Source: Nannocystis pusilla
GTDB lineage: Bacteria > Myxococcota_A > Polyangia > Nannocystales > Nannocystaceae
NCBI RefSeq assembly: GCF_026626665.1
Contig: NZ_JAPNKE010000002.1
Location: 7,293,168 to 7,357,167, forward strand
Length of the DNA stretch: 64,000 bases
Direction: 5' to 3'
Part shown: positions 9,712 through 18,934 of the stretch, piece by piece
Position numbering within the stretch: the first letter of the stretch is position 1
How the letters are laid out: each line of letters starts with the position of its first letter
Notes under the pieces: model-generated
Seen by the model: only the letters and a program-made list of their open reading frames with translations
Told to the model about the DNA's origin: nothing
The model's database searches: none
Program-made: the position numbers and the translations under genes

Positions 9712-10818
9712 TCACCCCAGCCGCCCCGTCAGCACTCGCGCGAGCGCGTCGAGGCGCCCCAGGTGCGGCCGCAGCACCATATCGAACAGCTCGAGATACA
9801 GCTGCGACTCCTCGTAGCGGCGGTCGCCGAACGCGTGGCGCGTCATCGCCTCGCGCAGCTCCGCCAGCCGCTCGCCCAGCCCCACGATCCGCGCCAGCGC
9901 TCGCCGCAGCGCGTCCTGTTGCGAGCGCAGCATCAGCCCCGAATCCGCCACCAGCTGCGCCGACACCACCGCCGGCGGATCGCCCCACTCGCCGCCGCAC
10001 AGGCGCGCCAGCGCGCGACACAGCGGCCGCGCCAGATCGAGCCGCGCCCGGAAGTCGATCGCATGAACGAATTGCTCGAGCACGCGCGCGGCGGTCAGCA
10101 GCCGCTCCGCCCGCTCCTCGCCCGGCGACCAGCGCATGCAGCGGCCGATCTGCTCCGCCCACTGCTCCGCCAGCACCTCGTCGAGGCACTCGAGCAGCAC
10201 CACCTGCGGCCCGTTCAGCAGCAGCTCCGGCTTGCCCGACGACTCCTCGCCGTCGACCTGGCGCGACCAGTCCTCGAGCGCGAACAGCGTCGCCAGCGGC
10301 GAGCCCAGGCACAGCCGCCGCCCCAAGTCTTCGCGGATCTCCCGCGGCATGTTCACGCGCCCCAGGTGGCGCACCGCCAGCGCGTACACCAGCCAATCAC
10401 CCGTGTCCGTCCCCGCGATCTTGATGATGCGACGGATCTGCCGCCGCGCCTTGCGCGAGCTGCCCTCGCCCTCCACCACCTCCGCGGGCCGGGCGATCTC
10501 CGCCAGCCGCTGCGTCGCCTGCACCCACAGCTCGTAGGTCGCCTCGGTGAAGCGCAGGCGGAAGCCCTCGCTGCGGGCCGCATCCCAGATTCTCCCGCGC
10601 ACGCGTCGGCCGCGGCGCAGCACCACGCGCTCGCGCCGACCCGACTCGACCAGCACGCGCAGGCACGTCGAAGCGATCCTGCGCCCCGCCACCTCGACCA
10701 GCTCCGGCCGCGGCTGCGACACCGGATGCGTCGGCACGATCCGGACCTGTCGGCCGCGGATCAGCATGTCGAGCACCTCGAGCGCGTGCCCCTCGTCGAC
10801 GCTGACCGCCAGGCTCAT
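9712..10818 (-). CDS. Unrecognised helical protein of ternary operon
   Basis: A 368-aa protein, mostly helical, with no signal peptide or membrane segment. The N-terminal ~150 residues are basic and Arg-rich (GRRERVVLRRGRRVRG; KARRQIRRIIKIAG). The rest consists of amphipathic helices with Leu/Trp positions (LEDWSRQVDG, CMRWSPGEE, LRSQQDALRRALARI). No catalytic motif was found. Its ATG overlaps the stop of the radical-SAM gene as ATGA (10815-10818), so it belongs to the same transcript. Comparable X proteins of unknown function accompany FtsH/MoxR ternary systems. A 103-base gap separates it from the next gene. It could be a sensor or adaptor; that is a guess. Confidence 0.6.
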   Translation of the reverse strand: MSLAVSVDEGHALEVLDMLIRGRQVRIVPTHPVSQPRPELVEVAGRRIASTCLRVLVESGRRERVVLRRGRRVRGRIWDAARSEGFRLRFTEATYELWVQATQRLAEIARPAEVVEGEGSSRKARRQIRRIIKIAGTDTGDWLVYALAVRHLGRVNMPREIREDLGRRLCLGSPLATLFALEDWSRQVDGEESSGKPELLLNGPQVVLLECLDEVLAEQWAEQIGRCMRWSPGEERAERLLTAARVLEQFVHAIDFRARLDLARPLCRALARLCGGEWGDPPAVVSAQLVADSGLMLRSQQDALRRALARIVGLGERLAELREAMTRHAFGDRRYEESQLYLELFDMVLRPHLGRLDALARVLTGRLG

Positions 10819-11408
10819 CGCGCCACCCGCGTGCGCGGCCCGAGCACCGGCCAGCCGTTGAGCGTGATCTCGCCGCCGCGGATCCGCAGCTCCACCGTGT
10901 TGCCGCCCTGCAGCTTCGGATCGTCCGGCGCATAGCGGTCGCTCAAGAAGTGCAGCACTTGATTGTCCGAGCCGATGAAGCGCCGCCGCTGCGAGCGCAG
11001 CTTCGCCTCGAAGCGCCCGTCGACCAGCAGGTCGGTCGCCGCCAGCAGCCGCGCCGCCGCCGGCCCCTGCGTCTGCAGCTCCGCCAGCGTGTAGCCCGTG
11101 AAGATCATCACCGACAGCCCGCGCGCCCGCACCCCCTCGGCCACGGGCGCCAGCGCCTCCGCCTGCGCGAACGGCTCGCCGCCCAGCAGCGACACCCCCT
11201 CCGCCCCCGACGCACATGCCTCTTCGACCAGGTCCGCCGCGAGCCGCCGCGTCGACCCCTCGCCGCCGAACTCGAGCATCTCCGGGTTGCAGCAGCCCGC
11301 GCAGCGCAGCGGGCAGCCTTGCACCCACACCGCGTAGCGCACCCCCGGCCCCTCCGCCTCGGTCCGCGGCACGATCATCGCCACCTCGATCGTCACCCCG
11401 TCCGGCAT
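10815..11408 (-). CDS. Radical-SAM activating-enzyme-like protein
   Basis: A 197-aa single-domain radical SAM protein. The 4Fe-4S cluster motif is present as C-P-L-R-C-A-G-C, the CxxxCxxC spacing required to bind the cluster that cleaves SAM. The glycine-rich LLGGEPF motif and the short length match the NrdG/PflA activase group (4Fe-4S single-cluster domain proteins), which install glycyl radicals; no glycyl-radical enzyme is nearby. Starting at MPDGV (11408) puts the IEVAMIVPRTEAEGPG strand at the N-terminus as in that group. It is the first gene of the operon, and a small radical-SAM protein at this position is known from FtsH-like/Ycf46 neighbourhoods. What it modifies here is unknown. Confidence 0.78.
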   Translation of the reverse strand: MPDGVTIEVAMIVPRTEAEGPGVRYAVWVQGCPLRCAGCCNPEMLEFGGEGSTRRLAADLVEEACASGAEGVSLLGGEPFAQAEALAPVAEGVRARGLSVMIFTGYTLAELQTQGPAAARLLAATDLLVDGRFEAKLRSQRRRFIGSDNQVLHFLSDRYAPDDPKLQGGNTVELRIRGGEITLNGWPVLGPRTRVAR

Positions 11409-11586
11409 CTCGGCGCCGCAGCGTAACACGATCGCGGCGCGGCCCTTGCGGTCACGTCCGCGAGTCCGTGCGCGGCGCGGCGACAGCGACCTCGTCCTCG
11501 TCGGCGCATGCCCGCGGCGTCCTCGGCTTCGCCCGTCGCGCGTCCGCCATCGTGTATCATCCTCGCCGCGCGCTGCCGCGCCGCTC

Positions 11587-13682
11587 ATGGCCACGCCGAT
11601 CGACCGCGCGAGCCTCCTCGCCGACCTCTCCAGCGACCCCCAGCTCGCGACGCCCCGGCGCCTGGTCCACGGCGCCGTCCTGCCGGGCGCGCACCTCGAC
11701 CTCTGCGGCCTCGACGTCGCCGCCCTGCTGCCCGCGCTCGACCTCCCGGGCCTGCGCGGCCTGTGGCTCGGCGACTGCGACCTCGGCCCCGACACCGCCG
11801 TCGACCTCGCCGCCCTCGTCGCTCGCCACCCGCGGCTGTCGCACCTCTCCCTGCGCGGCAACCCGCTCGGCCCGCCCGGGCTGTCCGACCTCTTGCCCGC
11901 GCTCGCCGCTCACACCGCGCTGCGCAGCCTCGACCTCGGCCGCGCCGCCCTCACCGCGCGTTCGGCATGTCTCGTCGGACATGTCTTCAAGAACAGGGTC
12001 CTCGACGACCTCCGCTTGGGCGGCCCCTACCTGCTCGACGCGCCGGCCACCACCGAGTGGTACCGCCTGCTCCCGCGCGTGCAATGGCACCGCCTCGCCC
12101 TCCCGCGCTCGGTCGACCGCGGCGCCCTCGTCGCCGCCGCCGGGACCAACCTTCACCTCTGCGCCTTCGACCTCGACGACCTCCCCGCGCACCTCCGCGA
12201 CGGCCTCCTCGCCCGCCTCGCCCGCAACGCCAACCGTCAGCCCGAGCGCCGGCCCGCGCCCGAGCTCGCCCGCCTGCGCCGCGCCCTCCCGTCGCAGGGC
12301 CTCGCCCACGAGCTCCCGTCCCCGCTCGCCGAGGCCGACCTCGCCGCCGCCCTGCGCCTCCTCGGCCACCTGTCCCTTCGGCCATCTCTCCTCCGCAGCG
12401 ACCACCCGCGGCTCGTCGAGCTGCGCCGGGCCGTGTTCGGCTTTCACCGCGACGACCGTCGCCAGGCCCGCAGCGACCGCCGTCGCGACCGCCGCCGCCG
12501 CGAAGCCCAGCAGGCCGAAGATCGCCGGCGCAGCGAGGAGGCCGCCATTCGTCAGCGCCACCTCGGCGTCGCCGCGCCCGCCGTCGAACCTCCCGACCCC
12601 AGCATCCACGAGCTGCACGGCGCCCGCACCTGCTACGTGTGCAAGCGGCCCTACACCCGCCTGCACTTCTTCTACGACCGCCTGTGTCCCGAGTGCGCCG
12701 CCCGCAGCTACGCCCGCCGCGGCGACGTGCTCGACCTGCGCGGCCGCGTCGCCCTCGTCACCGGCGGGCGCATCAAGATCGGCCATCAGGTCGCCCTGCG
12801 ACTGCTGCGCTGGGGCGCGCGCGTCATCGTCACCACCCGCTTCGCCCGCGACGCCGCCCGCCGCTTCGCCGCCGAGCCCGACTTCGCCGAATTCCGCGAG
12901 CGCCTCGAGATCGTCGCCCTCGATCTGCGGCAGATCCCCCGCGTCGAGGCCTTCGCCGCCCGCCTCGACGCCGAGCTGCCCGCCCTCGACATCCTCGTCA
13001 ACAACGCCGCCCAGACCGTCCACCGCCCGCCCGAGTTCTACGCCGCCCTGCTCGCCGACGAGGCCGCGCCCGAGGCCCTGGCGCCCGCCCTGCAGTCGCT
13101 GCTCGTCGAGTCACATGTCCCCGGGGACATCTCGCTCGCCGAGCACCCGCTGTTCCCCCAGCGCAGCGACGACGGCTTCGGCCAGCCGCTCGACCTGCGC
13201 GAGCGCAACAGCTGGCGCCTGCGCCTCGACGAGGTCGGCACCATCGAGATGGTCGAGGTCCAGCTGATCAACACGGTCGCCCCGTTCGTCCTCAACGCCC
13301 GCCTGCGCCGCACCATGGCCCGCGCCGCCGGGGCCGCCTTCGTCGTCAACGTCTCCGCCCCCGAGGGCCGCTTCGACCGCGACTGGAAGGCCCCGTACCA
13401 CCCGCACACCAACATGGCCAAGGCCGCGCTCAACATGATGACGCGCACCGCCGCCGACGACTACGCGACCGACCGGATCTACATGACCAGCGTCGACACC
13501 GGCTGGGCCTCCAACGAGAACCCCGCGCCGATCGCCGACGCCATGCGCGAGCGCGGCTTCATGCCCCCCTCGACCTCGTCGACGCCGCCGCCCGCGTGTG
13601 TGACCCGATCGTCCGCGGCCTCCGCGACGGCGAATTCCTGCGCGGCGTCTTTTTGAAGGATTTCGAGCCGATCAGCTGGTGA
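11587..13682 (+). CDS. LRR - zinc-site - SDR fusion oxidoreductase (frame break)
   Basis: A 698-aa protein after a C run at 13565-13570 is extended by one base; the frame then continues PPLDLVDAAARVCDP to the end, FEPISW. Residues ~30-135 are leucine-rich repeats (LRGLWLGDCDLG, LSHLSLRGNPLG, LRSLDLGRAALT). A basic stretch and a four-Cys zinc site follow near residues 349-370 (CYVC...CPEC). From about residue 388 there is a short-chain dehydrogenase domain with TGGRIKIG as nucleotide loop and the N-N-A motif. The usual catalytic Tyr four residues before Lys is Thr (HTNMAK), so chemistry may be altered. Two palindromic repeats of the window-wide family are read as codons inside the gene. It is divergent from the ternary operon with ~180 bases between them. 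Confidence 0.75.
11966..11983. repeat. Short palindrome CATGTC-N6-GACATG
   Basis: Perfect six-base arms around a six-base loop, followed by a third CATG at 14-base spacing. It lies inside the LRR part of the SDR fusion gene and is translated as part of the segment LVGHVFKN, just after the last recognisable repeat, where the LRR pattern is lost. Confidence 0.85.
13115..13130. repeat. Perfect 16-base palindrome of the TGTCC/GGACA family
   Basis: ATGTCCCCGGGGACAT is a perfect palindrome within the SDR coding sequence. It is read as H-V-P-G-D-I and sits between the SDR cofactor half and the catalytic half, at a place where SDRs often carry variable loops. Confidence 0.85.
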
Positions 13683-13741
13683 GCGCCCGCGTCTTGCCCT
13701 TCTGAAGCAACGCACGCAGCGAATCAAGGCAGCATGGCGGC

Positions 13742-13954
13742 TCAGTCGTCGTCCGCGTCCTCGTCGCTGCCGCGGAGCGCACGCGTGGCGCTCTCGATGT
13801 CCTCGCGCGCCGCGGGGTCGAGCCCCAGCGCCCTGGCAAGGCTGTCGAGGAAGCGCTTCGTCAGCCGGCGCATCGTGTCCGCCGCCTCGTCGTCCCACAG
13901 GCTGTTCTCGACGATCCACAGCGTCACCCAATAGGGGCAGGCGTAGGTGGCCAC
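13742..13954 (-). CDS. Small hypothetical protein
   Basis: A 70-aa possible protein starting at GTG 13954 (VATYACPYWVTLWIVENSLW), preceded by GAGGGG at about seven bases. The N-terminus is aromatic and hydrophobic; the remainder is a charged amphipathic helix ending in an acidic tail (RGSDEDADDD). No family is recognised. The reading frame stays open for another 60 codons upstream, but that part is Arg-rich and looks non-coding. It lies between the convergent SDR gene end and the divergent GGDEF gene. Composition and the ribosome-binding site are the only support. Confidence 0.4.
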   Translation of the reverse strand: MATYACPYWVTLWIVENSLWDDEAADTMRRLTKRFLDSLARALGLDPAAREDIESATRALRGSDEDADDD

Positions 13955-14175
13955 GCGGAGTCCCCTCGACACGAGCCGGCTCCCCCGTCGACGTTCCGCG
14001 ACTGCGAGCTCGCGCGCTCGCAGCAGCGCGCCGCCGCGACGTCCAGCCGCCGCCCGGCGCCGTCGAACGCGCTCGCTCGGGCCGCTGACCCTCGTCCACC
14101 CCGGCGACCTCGCTGCGAACACCGATCCGCCTCGCACCGCCTGGGCGCGAATGCGCCCGCCGAAACAGGTGTGCT

Positions 14176-15590
14176 ATGCCCTTCTGCGTGGCACAGGCGC
14201 AGTCCCGCATCTCCGAGTACCTGAGCTCCGAAGACGAACGCCCCTTCATCAACAAGGCCTACGCCCGGTCGCTGGACGACGCGGGCCGGCTCGCCTACGC
14301 GGAGCTCATCGAGGGCCGCGACCCTGCGCGCGCCGAGTGGCTGCGCCTCGAGGTCGCCCTCCATTCGCGCCCCACCGCCGATCCCGCCGTGATCGCGCGA
14401 TTCATCGCGCTGGGGCGGCAGATCGGCTTCGAATACGCCAACCTGCTGTTCCGCGAAGTGATCATGAATTGCGGCAGCGACAGCGCCAAGCAGGAGCGTC
14501 CACGGGTCCGCTTCCTCTTCGCCTGCCCCAAGCGGTGGGAGACGCTCGCGCCGAGCGAGTCCGACTCCGTCCGCTTCTGCCAGCAATGCAAGGAGCAGGT
14601 CTATTACTGCGACACCGTCAAAGACGCGGAGACCCGCGCGCTCGCGGGCCAGTGCATCGCCATCCCCAAGCAGCTCTCGGACGGCGGCGTCGAGAGCCAC
14701 GCGATGGGCAGGCCCGACCCCACCGGCGACTGGGCCGGTCGCCTCTTCTTCGGCTTTCGCCGCGCGACGGCAGGCTCTTGCTACCTCGTCATTCGCGCCT
14801 CGGGCGACGCGGCGACGGTCGGCCAGCACCATGTGCTGGAAGCAGCCTCGGCGCCGATCACCGTCGGACGCGGCGAGCACAACGCCATCGTCCTCGGGGG
14901 AGACTCCGCCTCCCGCAGCCACGGGCGCTCTGAAAACGCACCGACGGCTGGTGGGTGGTCGACAACGGCAGCACCAACGGCACCTGGGTCAACGGCCAAC
15001 AGAAGCAGGAGGCGCCGCTCTCCGACGGCGATAGCGTCCGGATCGGCGACACCCTTCTCAAGGTGGTCGACGCGCCCCCCGCCGAGTCCACCTATTCACC
15101 GTCGGAGCTCGACGGCCTGACCGGCCTGCACAAGCAGCATCAGCTCGTCGGCCTGCTCGACCGGGAGCTCCAGACCGCCAAGATCTCCGGAAAGCCGCTC
15201 TCGCTGGTGATGCTCGACATCGATCGCTTCAAGCGCATCAACGACACCTACGGACACCTCGCGGGCGACCAGCTGCTGCGAGAGCTCGTCCAGCGCCTGC
15301 GAGCCCACGTGCCCCCGGGCGCCACCCTGGCCCGCCAGGCCGGCGACAAGTTCGCGTTGCTCCTGCCAGACACCGACCCCGAGCGCGCCGCGGCGCTGGC
15401 GGAGCAGATCCGCACGGACGTCGCCGGCCACACCTCGACCGTCGACGGGCGCGCGCTGACGTTGACCCTCTCCGTCGGGATCGCCCAGGCCGACGACGCC
15501 TTTTGCACGGTCGATCGCCTGATCGCCGCCGCGGACCACCAGCTGATCGCCGCCAAGCTCGCCCACCATCGCCCGCGATCATCCCCCTGA
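14176..15590 (+). CDS. FHA-GGDEF signalling protein with degenerate active site (frame break)
   Basis: 471 aa after one A is restored to the run at 14933-14936, giving EKRTDGWWVVDNGSTNGTWV. The N-terminal ~100 residues resemble the repeat-companion type (AELIEGRDPARAEWLRLEVAL). A Cys-rich segment follows (F-A-C-P-K-R-W ... FCQQCKEQVYYC). The FHA domain, about residues 228-300, carries VGRGEHN and NGSTNGTWVNG and should bind phosphothreonine. The GGDEF domain at about 310-465 has LVMLDIDRFKRINDTYGH, but its signature is A-G-D-K-F, so the catalytic Glu is Lys. Diguanylate cyclase activity is therefore unlikely; GTP binding or a purely regulatory role is more plausible. Partners could be a Ser/Thr kinase pathway, typical of myxobacteria; none is encoded here. 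Confidence 0.8.
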
Positions 15591-15609
15591 CGATCCGGAG
15601 AGGCGCGAC

Positions 15610-15631
15610 GGTGTCGACATTCGGCGACACC
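15610..15631 (+). terminator. Hairpin after the FHA-GGDEF gene
   Basis: GGTGTCG and CGACACC form a seven-base stem around an eight-base loop, 20 bases past the stop codon. There is no T run, so it would be a weak intrinsic terminator or an mRNA 3'-end stabiliser. The remaining ~180 bases up to the next gene show nothing else recognisable. Confidence 0.45.
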
Positions 15632-15810
15632 ATCGACGCATTCCGATTCGCGCCGCACGCGCACCATCCGCTCCGATCCGCCTCAACGGCGTTAGCAAGT
15701 CCACGGGCCGCCGAGTTGTTCCCAGCCGCTTGCAACGCCCTGCGACGCCTGCATCTTCGCGGATCGTGTCGGACAGGTCCAAGCCACCAGAATGGTCCAA
15801 GCCCGCGGCG

Positions 15811-16338
15811 ATGGCGATCCCGGAGGGCGGCTTCTTCCCCGACGCCGTCGAGTACGGCCGCTACGGGCCCATCTTCCCCAAGACCCCTGCCTGCTACGGC
15901 TTCACGATCGTCGCCAAGATCATCCCCGGGCGCGAAGAGGTCTTTCGCGAGCACGGGCGGACCCTCGAAAAAGCCATCGAGGAGCAGCCGCACTTCCTCG
16001 CCCCGCTCCAGCTGCACTACTTGCGCTGGGTGCTGTTCGAGATCGAGGGTGCGACCTACTTCATGTACCAGGGCATCTTCGACACCGACTTCGACAAGTA
16101 CACCGAGGACGCCGTCGAGCTGTTCTCGCAGTCGGGGATCAGCACCGTCTTCGAGAACCTGGAGGGCTTTCCGGCCGACTGGAAGACCAATCCTGCCGCC
16201 TTCGTCGAATTCGTGCGAGCGCACCACCGCCCCAGCTTCCTCGAGTACGGCGAATATCCGTACGTCAGCGCCGACGAGGTCAAGAAGTCGCTGCGCGTGA
16301 AGGCCCTGTTCTCCGACATCCTCGATCAGATGCAGTGA
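15811..16338 (+). CDS. Hypothetical protein co-transcribed with Dyp peroxidase
   Basis: A 175-aa protein starting MAIPEGGFFPDAVEYG. An upstream in-frame ATG at 15730 would add a Pro/Ser-rich extension that looks non-coding, so 15811 is preferred; no clear ribosome-binding site is seen. The alternating strand/helix pattern (GFTIVAKIIPGREEVFREH, LHYLRWVLFEIEGATYFMYQG) suggests a ferredoxin-like dimeric alpha-beta barrel, the same fold as each half of a Dyp peroxidase. It ends 10 bases before the peroxidase gene and could be its partner or a haem-binding relative. The function is not known. Confidence 0.65.
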   Translation: MAIPEGGFFPDAVEYGRYGPIFPKTPACYGFTIVAKIIPGREEVFREHGRTLEKAIEEQPHFLAPLQLHYLRWVLFEIEGATYFMYQGIFDTDFDKYTEDAVELFSQSGISTVFENLEGFPADWKTNPAAFVEFVRAHHRPSFLEYGEYPYVSADEVKKSLRVKALFSDILDQMQ

Positions 16339-16348
16339 CGCCCGCCGC

Positions 16349-17665
16349 ATGCTCGACCTCGACGACATTCAGTACATCCTCCTGAATCGCGCCCCGGCGC
16401 GCGCCGGACGCTACGAGTTCCTCACGTTCGACAGCGCCGCGGCGGGGCGGGCGTGGCTGTCCGCGATGGTCGAGCAGGTGCAGTCGGTCGCGGCGATGCG
16501 CGCGTCGATCGCCGACGAGAAGCGGTGGGTGACGCTCGCGTTCACGTGGCACGGCCTGCGCGCGCTCGGCGTCGACGAGGCCTCGCTCGCCACCTTCCCG
16601 GAGGAGTTCCGCCAGGGCATGGCGGCGCGCGCGGCCATCCTCGGCGACACGGGCGCGAACCATCCGGACCACTGGGTCGGCGACCTCACCGGTCCCGAGC
16701 TCCACGCCATCGTCCTCCTCTTCACCCGCGACATCGCCGACCGGGCGCACTACCAGGAGGAGCTCGCGAGCATACGGGCGGGCGCTCCGGGTACGGACCT
16801 GCTCTCGGCGATCGACGTCGAGGCCATCCCGCCGTTCGACCACGCGCACGACCACTTCGGCTACCGCGACCAGCTCACGAACCCGGCGATCGAGGGCTCC
16901 GGAGACGAGCCCACGCCCGGCTCCGGCGGGCTGCTGAAGCCCGGCGAATTCATCCTCGGCTATCCCGACGAGGTCGGACCGCCCGCCGGCCTGCCGCAGC
17001 CGGAGGTGCTCGCGCGCAACGGCAGCTACATGGCGTATCGCCGGCTGCAGGAGCACGTCGGCAAGTTCCGCGAGTTCCTCGCCGAGCACGGCGAGACCCC
17101 CGCGGAGCAGGAGCTGCTGGCGGCCAAGCTGATGGGCCGCTGGCGCAGCGGCGCCCCGCTGGTGCTCGCGCCCGACGCGGACGACCCGGAGCTCGGCGCC
17201 GACCCGCAGCGCAACAACGACTTCAATTATGCGCAGGACGACCCGCACGGCTACGCCGTCCCGCTCGGCGCCCACATCCGCCGCGTCAACCCGCGGGACA
17301 CTGCTGCCAGCATCAACCGGCACCGCATGATCCGCCGCGGCGCCACCTACGGCCCACCCCTGCCCGACAACGCGCCCGAGGACGGCCAGGAGCGCGGCGT
17401 CGCGGCGTTTCTGCTGTGCGCCAGCCTGATCCGCCAGTTCGAGTTCGCCCAGAACGTGTGGATCAACGACAAGAACTTCCACGAGCTGGGCAACGAGCGC
17501 GATCCGATCGTCGGCACCCAGGACGGCACGCTCGAGTTCAAGATCCCGACGCGACCGATCCGCCGCCGGATCACGGGCCTGCCCGCATTCACCACAGTCC
17601 GCGGCGGCGCCTACTTCTTCATCCCCGGGCTCGCGGCGCTGCACTGGCTCGTCGCCGGCGGCTGA
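16349..17665 (+). CDS. Dyp-type haem peroxidase
   Basis: A 438-aa dye-decolorising-type peroxidase that would oxidise organic substrates with hydrogen peroxide through haem. The distal loop, normally GxxDG, is present as H-F-G-Y-R-D-Q, with the catalytic Asp kept and the last Gly replaced by Gln. The proximal haem His lies in GAHIRRVNPRD, and the distal Arg probably in NRHRMIRRG. A C-terminal FIPGL segment is typical. There is no Tat or Sec signal, so it should be cytosolic or encapsulated, though no encapsulin gene is nearby. It sits between two uncharacterised genes with gaps of 10 and 28 bases, forming a likely three-gene operon. Confidence 0.88.
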   Translation: MLDLDDIQYILLNRAPARAGRYEFLTFDSAAAGRAWLSAMVEQVQSVAAMRASIADEKRWVTLAFTWHGLRALGVDEASLATFPEEFRQGMAARAAILGDTGANHPDHWVGDLTGPELHAIVLLFTRDIADRAHYQEELASIRAGAPGTDLLSAIDVEAIPPFDHAHDHFGYRDQLTNPAIEGSGDEPTPGSGGLLKPGEFILGYPDEVGPPAGLPQPEVLARNGSYMAYRRLQEHVGKFREFLAEHGETPAEQELLAAKLMGRWRSGAPLVLAPDADDPELGADPQRNNDFNYAQDDPHGYAVPLGAHIRRVNPRDTAASINRHRMIRRGATYGPPLPDNAPEDGQERGVAAFLLCASLIRQFEFAQNVWINDKNFHELGNERDPIVGTQDGTLEFKIPTRPIRRRITGLPAFTTVRGGAYFFIPGLAALHWLVAGG

Positions 17666-17693
17666 CCCCGATCCCTCGTCCCGATTCACCGCC

Positions 17694-18722
17694 ATGAACT
17701 CCACGCATCGCAACATCCCCCCGGCGAGGACTTACAATCAGACCCACGTCCCGCGCAAGTACACGCCGGGCAAGCGGCGGATCAGCATCTACTGGGCGTG
17801 GAGCTACGCGTGGGAGGCCCAGCGCGACCTCGCGGAGCTCGACAACCGCTACTCGACCATCACCGAGGTGCGCCGCGTGCTGTGGCCGGATTACGAGACC
17901 CCGGAGTACGACGCCGCGCGGTTCCTCCAGGGCATCGACGGCACCCTGGAGCTGTTCCACCGCTCCGCGCTGAGCTTTCAGGCGCTCGCCGGCGAGGTCA
18001 CCGGTCACCCCGTGGCGGTGTTCCAGCGCGTCGATCAGGCCGGCTACCCGCTGCCCATCGACGCACGGATCCTCGCTGACACCGACACCCTCCTGGTGTT
18101 CGGCCTCGACACCCTGCTCTCCGCCCAGGCGGCCGCGGCGGAGGAGATCGCCGCCATCCGACACTGGCTCGAGCGGCAGGGCACCTGCCTCGTGATCGCC
18201 CCGCACCACGACGTCGGCGCCACCCCGGACTACGCGCAGCGCCAGGAGGAATACGAGCACCACGGCGACCCGCTCGTGCCCCGGCAGCAGCGCTTCGGCG
18301 GCTACACCCGCTCACTGCTGCAGGCGCTGGACATCCCCGTGATCAATCAATGGGGCCTGCGCCCCGCGGTCGATCCGGGCACCGGGAACATCGCCCCGCT
18401 GACCGCCTTCCGCGACCTCGACGAGAAGGGGCTGCTCACCGACGTCACCACGTTCAACTTCCACCCGCACCTACCGCACTACGCCCTGCTCGAAGGCGAC
18501 CCGAAGGCGGTGCAGGTGCTCGCGCGCCAGCCCATCGACCTCCAGCGCCCGCACCCCTTCACCACCGCCGGCAACACCGAGTTCAACTGCCTGCTCCGGC
18601 TCCCGCCCGCCGATCAGCGCGCCGGCGACATCCTCATGGTCGATTCGACGCACTTCACGACCCTGTTCGGCGGCACGGACAGCTTGAGGCACTTCTGGCG
18701 GAACCTCGCGCGCATGAAGTGA
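17694..18722 (+). CDS. Hypothetical protein, possible GATase-like fold
   Basis: A 342-aa protein that I cannot name. The N-terminus is basic (RKYTPGKRRISIYWAWSY). The middle, TLLVFGLDTLLSAQ then IRHWLERQGTCLVIAPHHDVG, has the strand-helix-strand look of class I glutamine-amidotransferase-like or DUF4350 folds, but the Cys is not in an obvious nucleophile elbow. Several His residues occur in the second half (NFHPHLPHY). It follows the Dyp peroxidase by 28 bases and is probably in the same operon, so a role in substrate supply or peroxidase maturation is possible but unproven. No signal peptide is seen. Confidence 0.65.
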   Translation: MNSTHRNIPPARTYNQTHVPRKYTPGKRRISIYWAWSYAWEAQRDLAELDNRYSTITEVRRVLWPDYETPEYDAARFLQGIDGTLELFHRSALSFQALAGEVTGHPVAVFQRVDQAGYPLPIDARILADTDTLLVFGLDTLLSAQAAAAEEIAAIRHWLERQGTCLVIAPHHDVGATPDYAQRQEEYEHHGDPLVPRQQRFGGYTRSLLQALDIPVINQWGLRPAVDPGTGNIAPLTAFRDLDEKGLLTDVTTFNFHPHLPHYALLEGDPKAVQVLARQPIDLQRPHPFTTAGNTEFNCLLRLPPADQRAGDILMVDSTHFTTLFGGTDSLRHFWRNLARMK

Positions 18723-18754
18723 CGCGCCGCAGTCGTTCTCCTCCGCCGTCTCCA

Positions 18755-18782
18755 ACAAAAAATCTCGCAGCGACTTCGCTGC
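18755..18782 (-). terminator. Intrinsic terminator for the EF-Tu-like gene
   Basis: GCAGCG and CGCTGC (18767-18772, 18777-18782) form a stem with a four-base loop. On the minus strand it is followed after four bases by a run of six T (A run at 18757-18762). It lies ~150 bases past the EF-Tu-like stop at 18935. Confidence 0.55.
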
Positions 18783-18934
18783 CTGCCCGATCCGCTTCGC
18801 GGGGACCCGAAAAAATCCAATCGCCCATCTCGATGACACGCACGTCGTCGTGATCGGCCGGCGGCGCGCGACCGCCGGCCCCCGGCGACGCGCTCACGCC
18901 CGTCCCACGTCCACGCCGCGTCCGGATCGCGGAT

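Noticed and set aside
11557..13023. 488-codon Glu/Gly/Val-rich open frame on the minus strand
   Set aside because: Antisense shadow of the LRR-SDR gene, which has recognisable domains.
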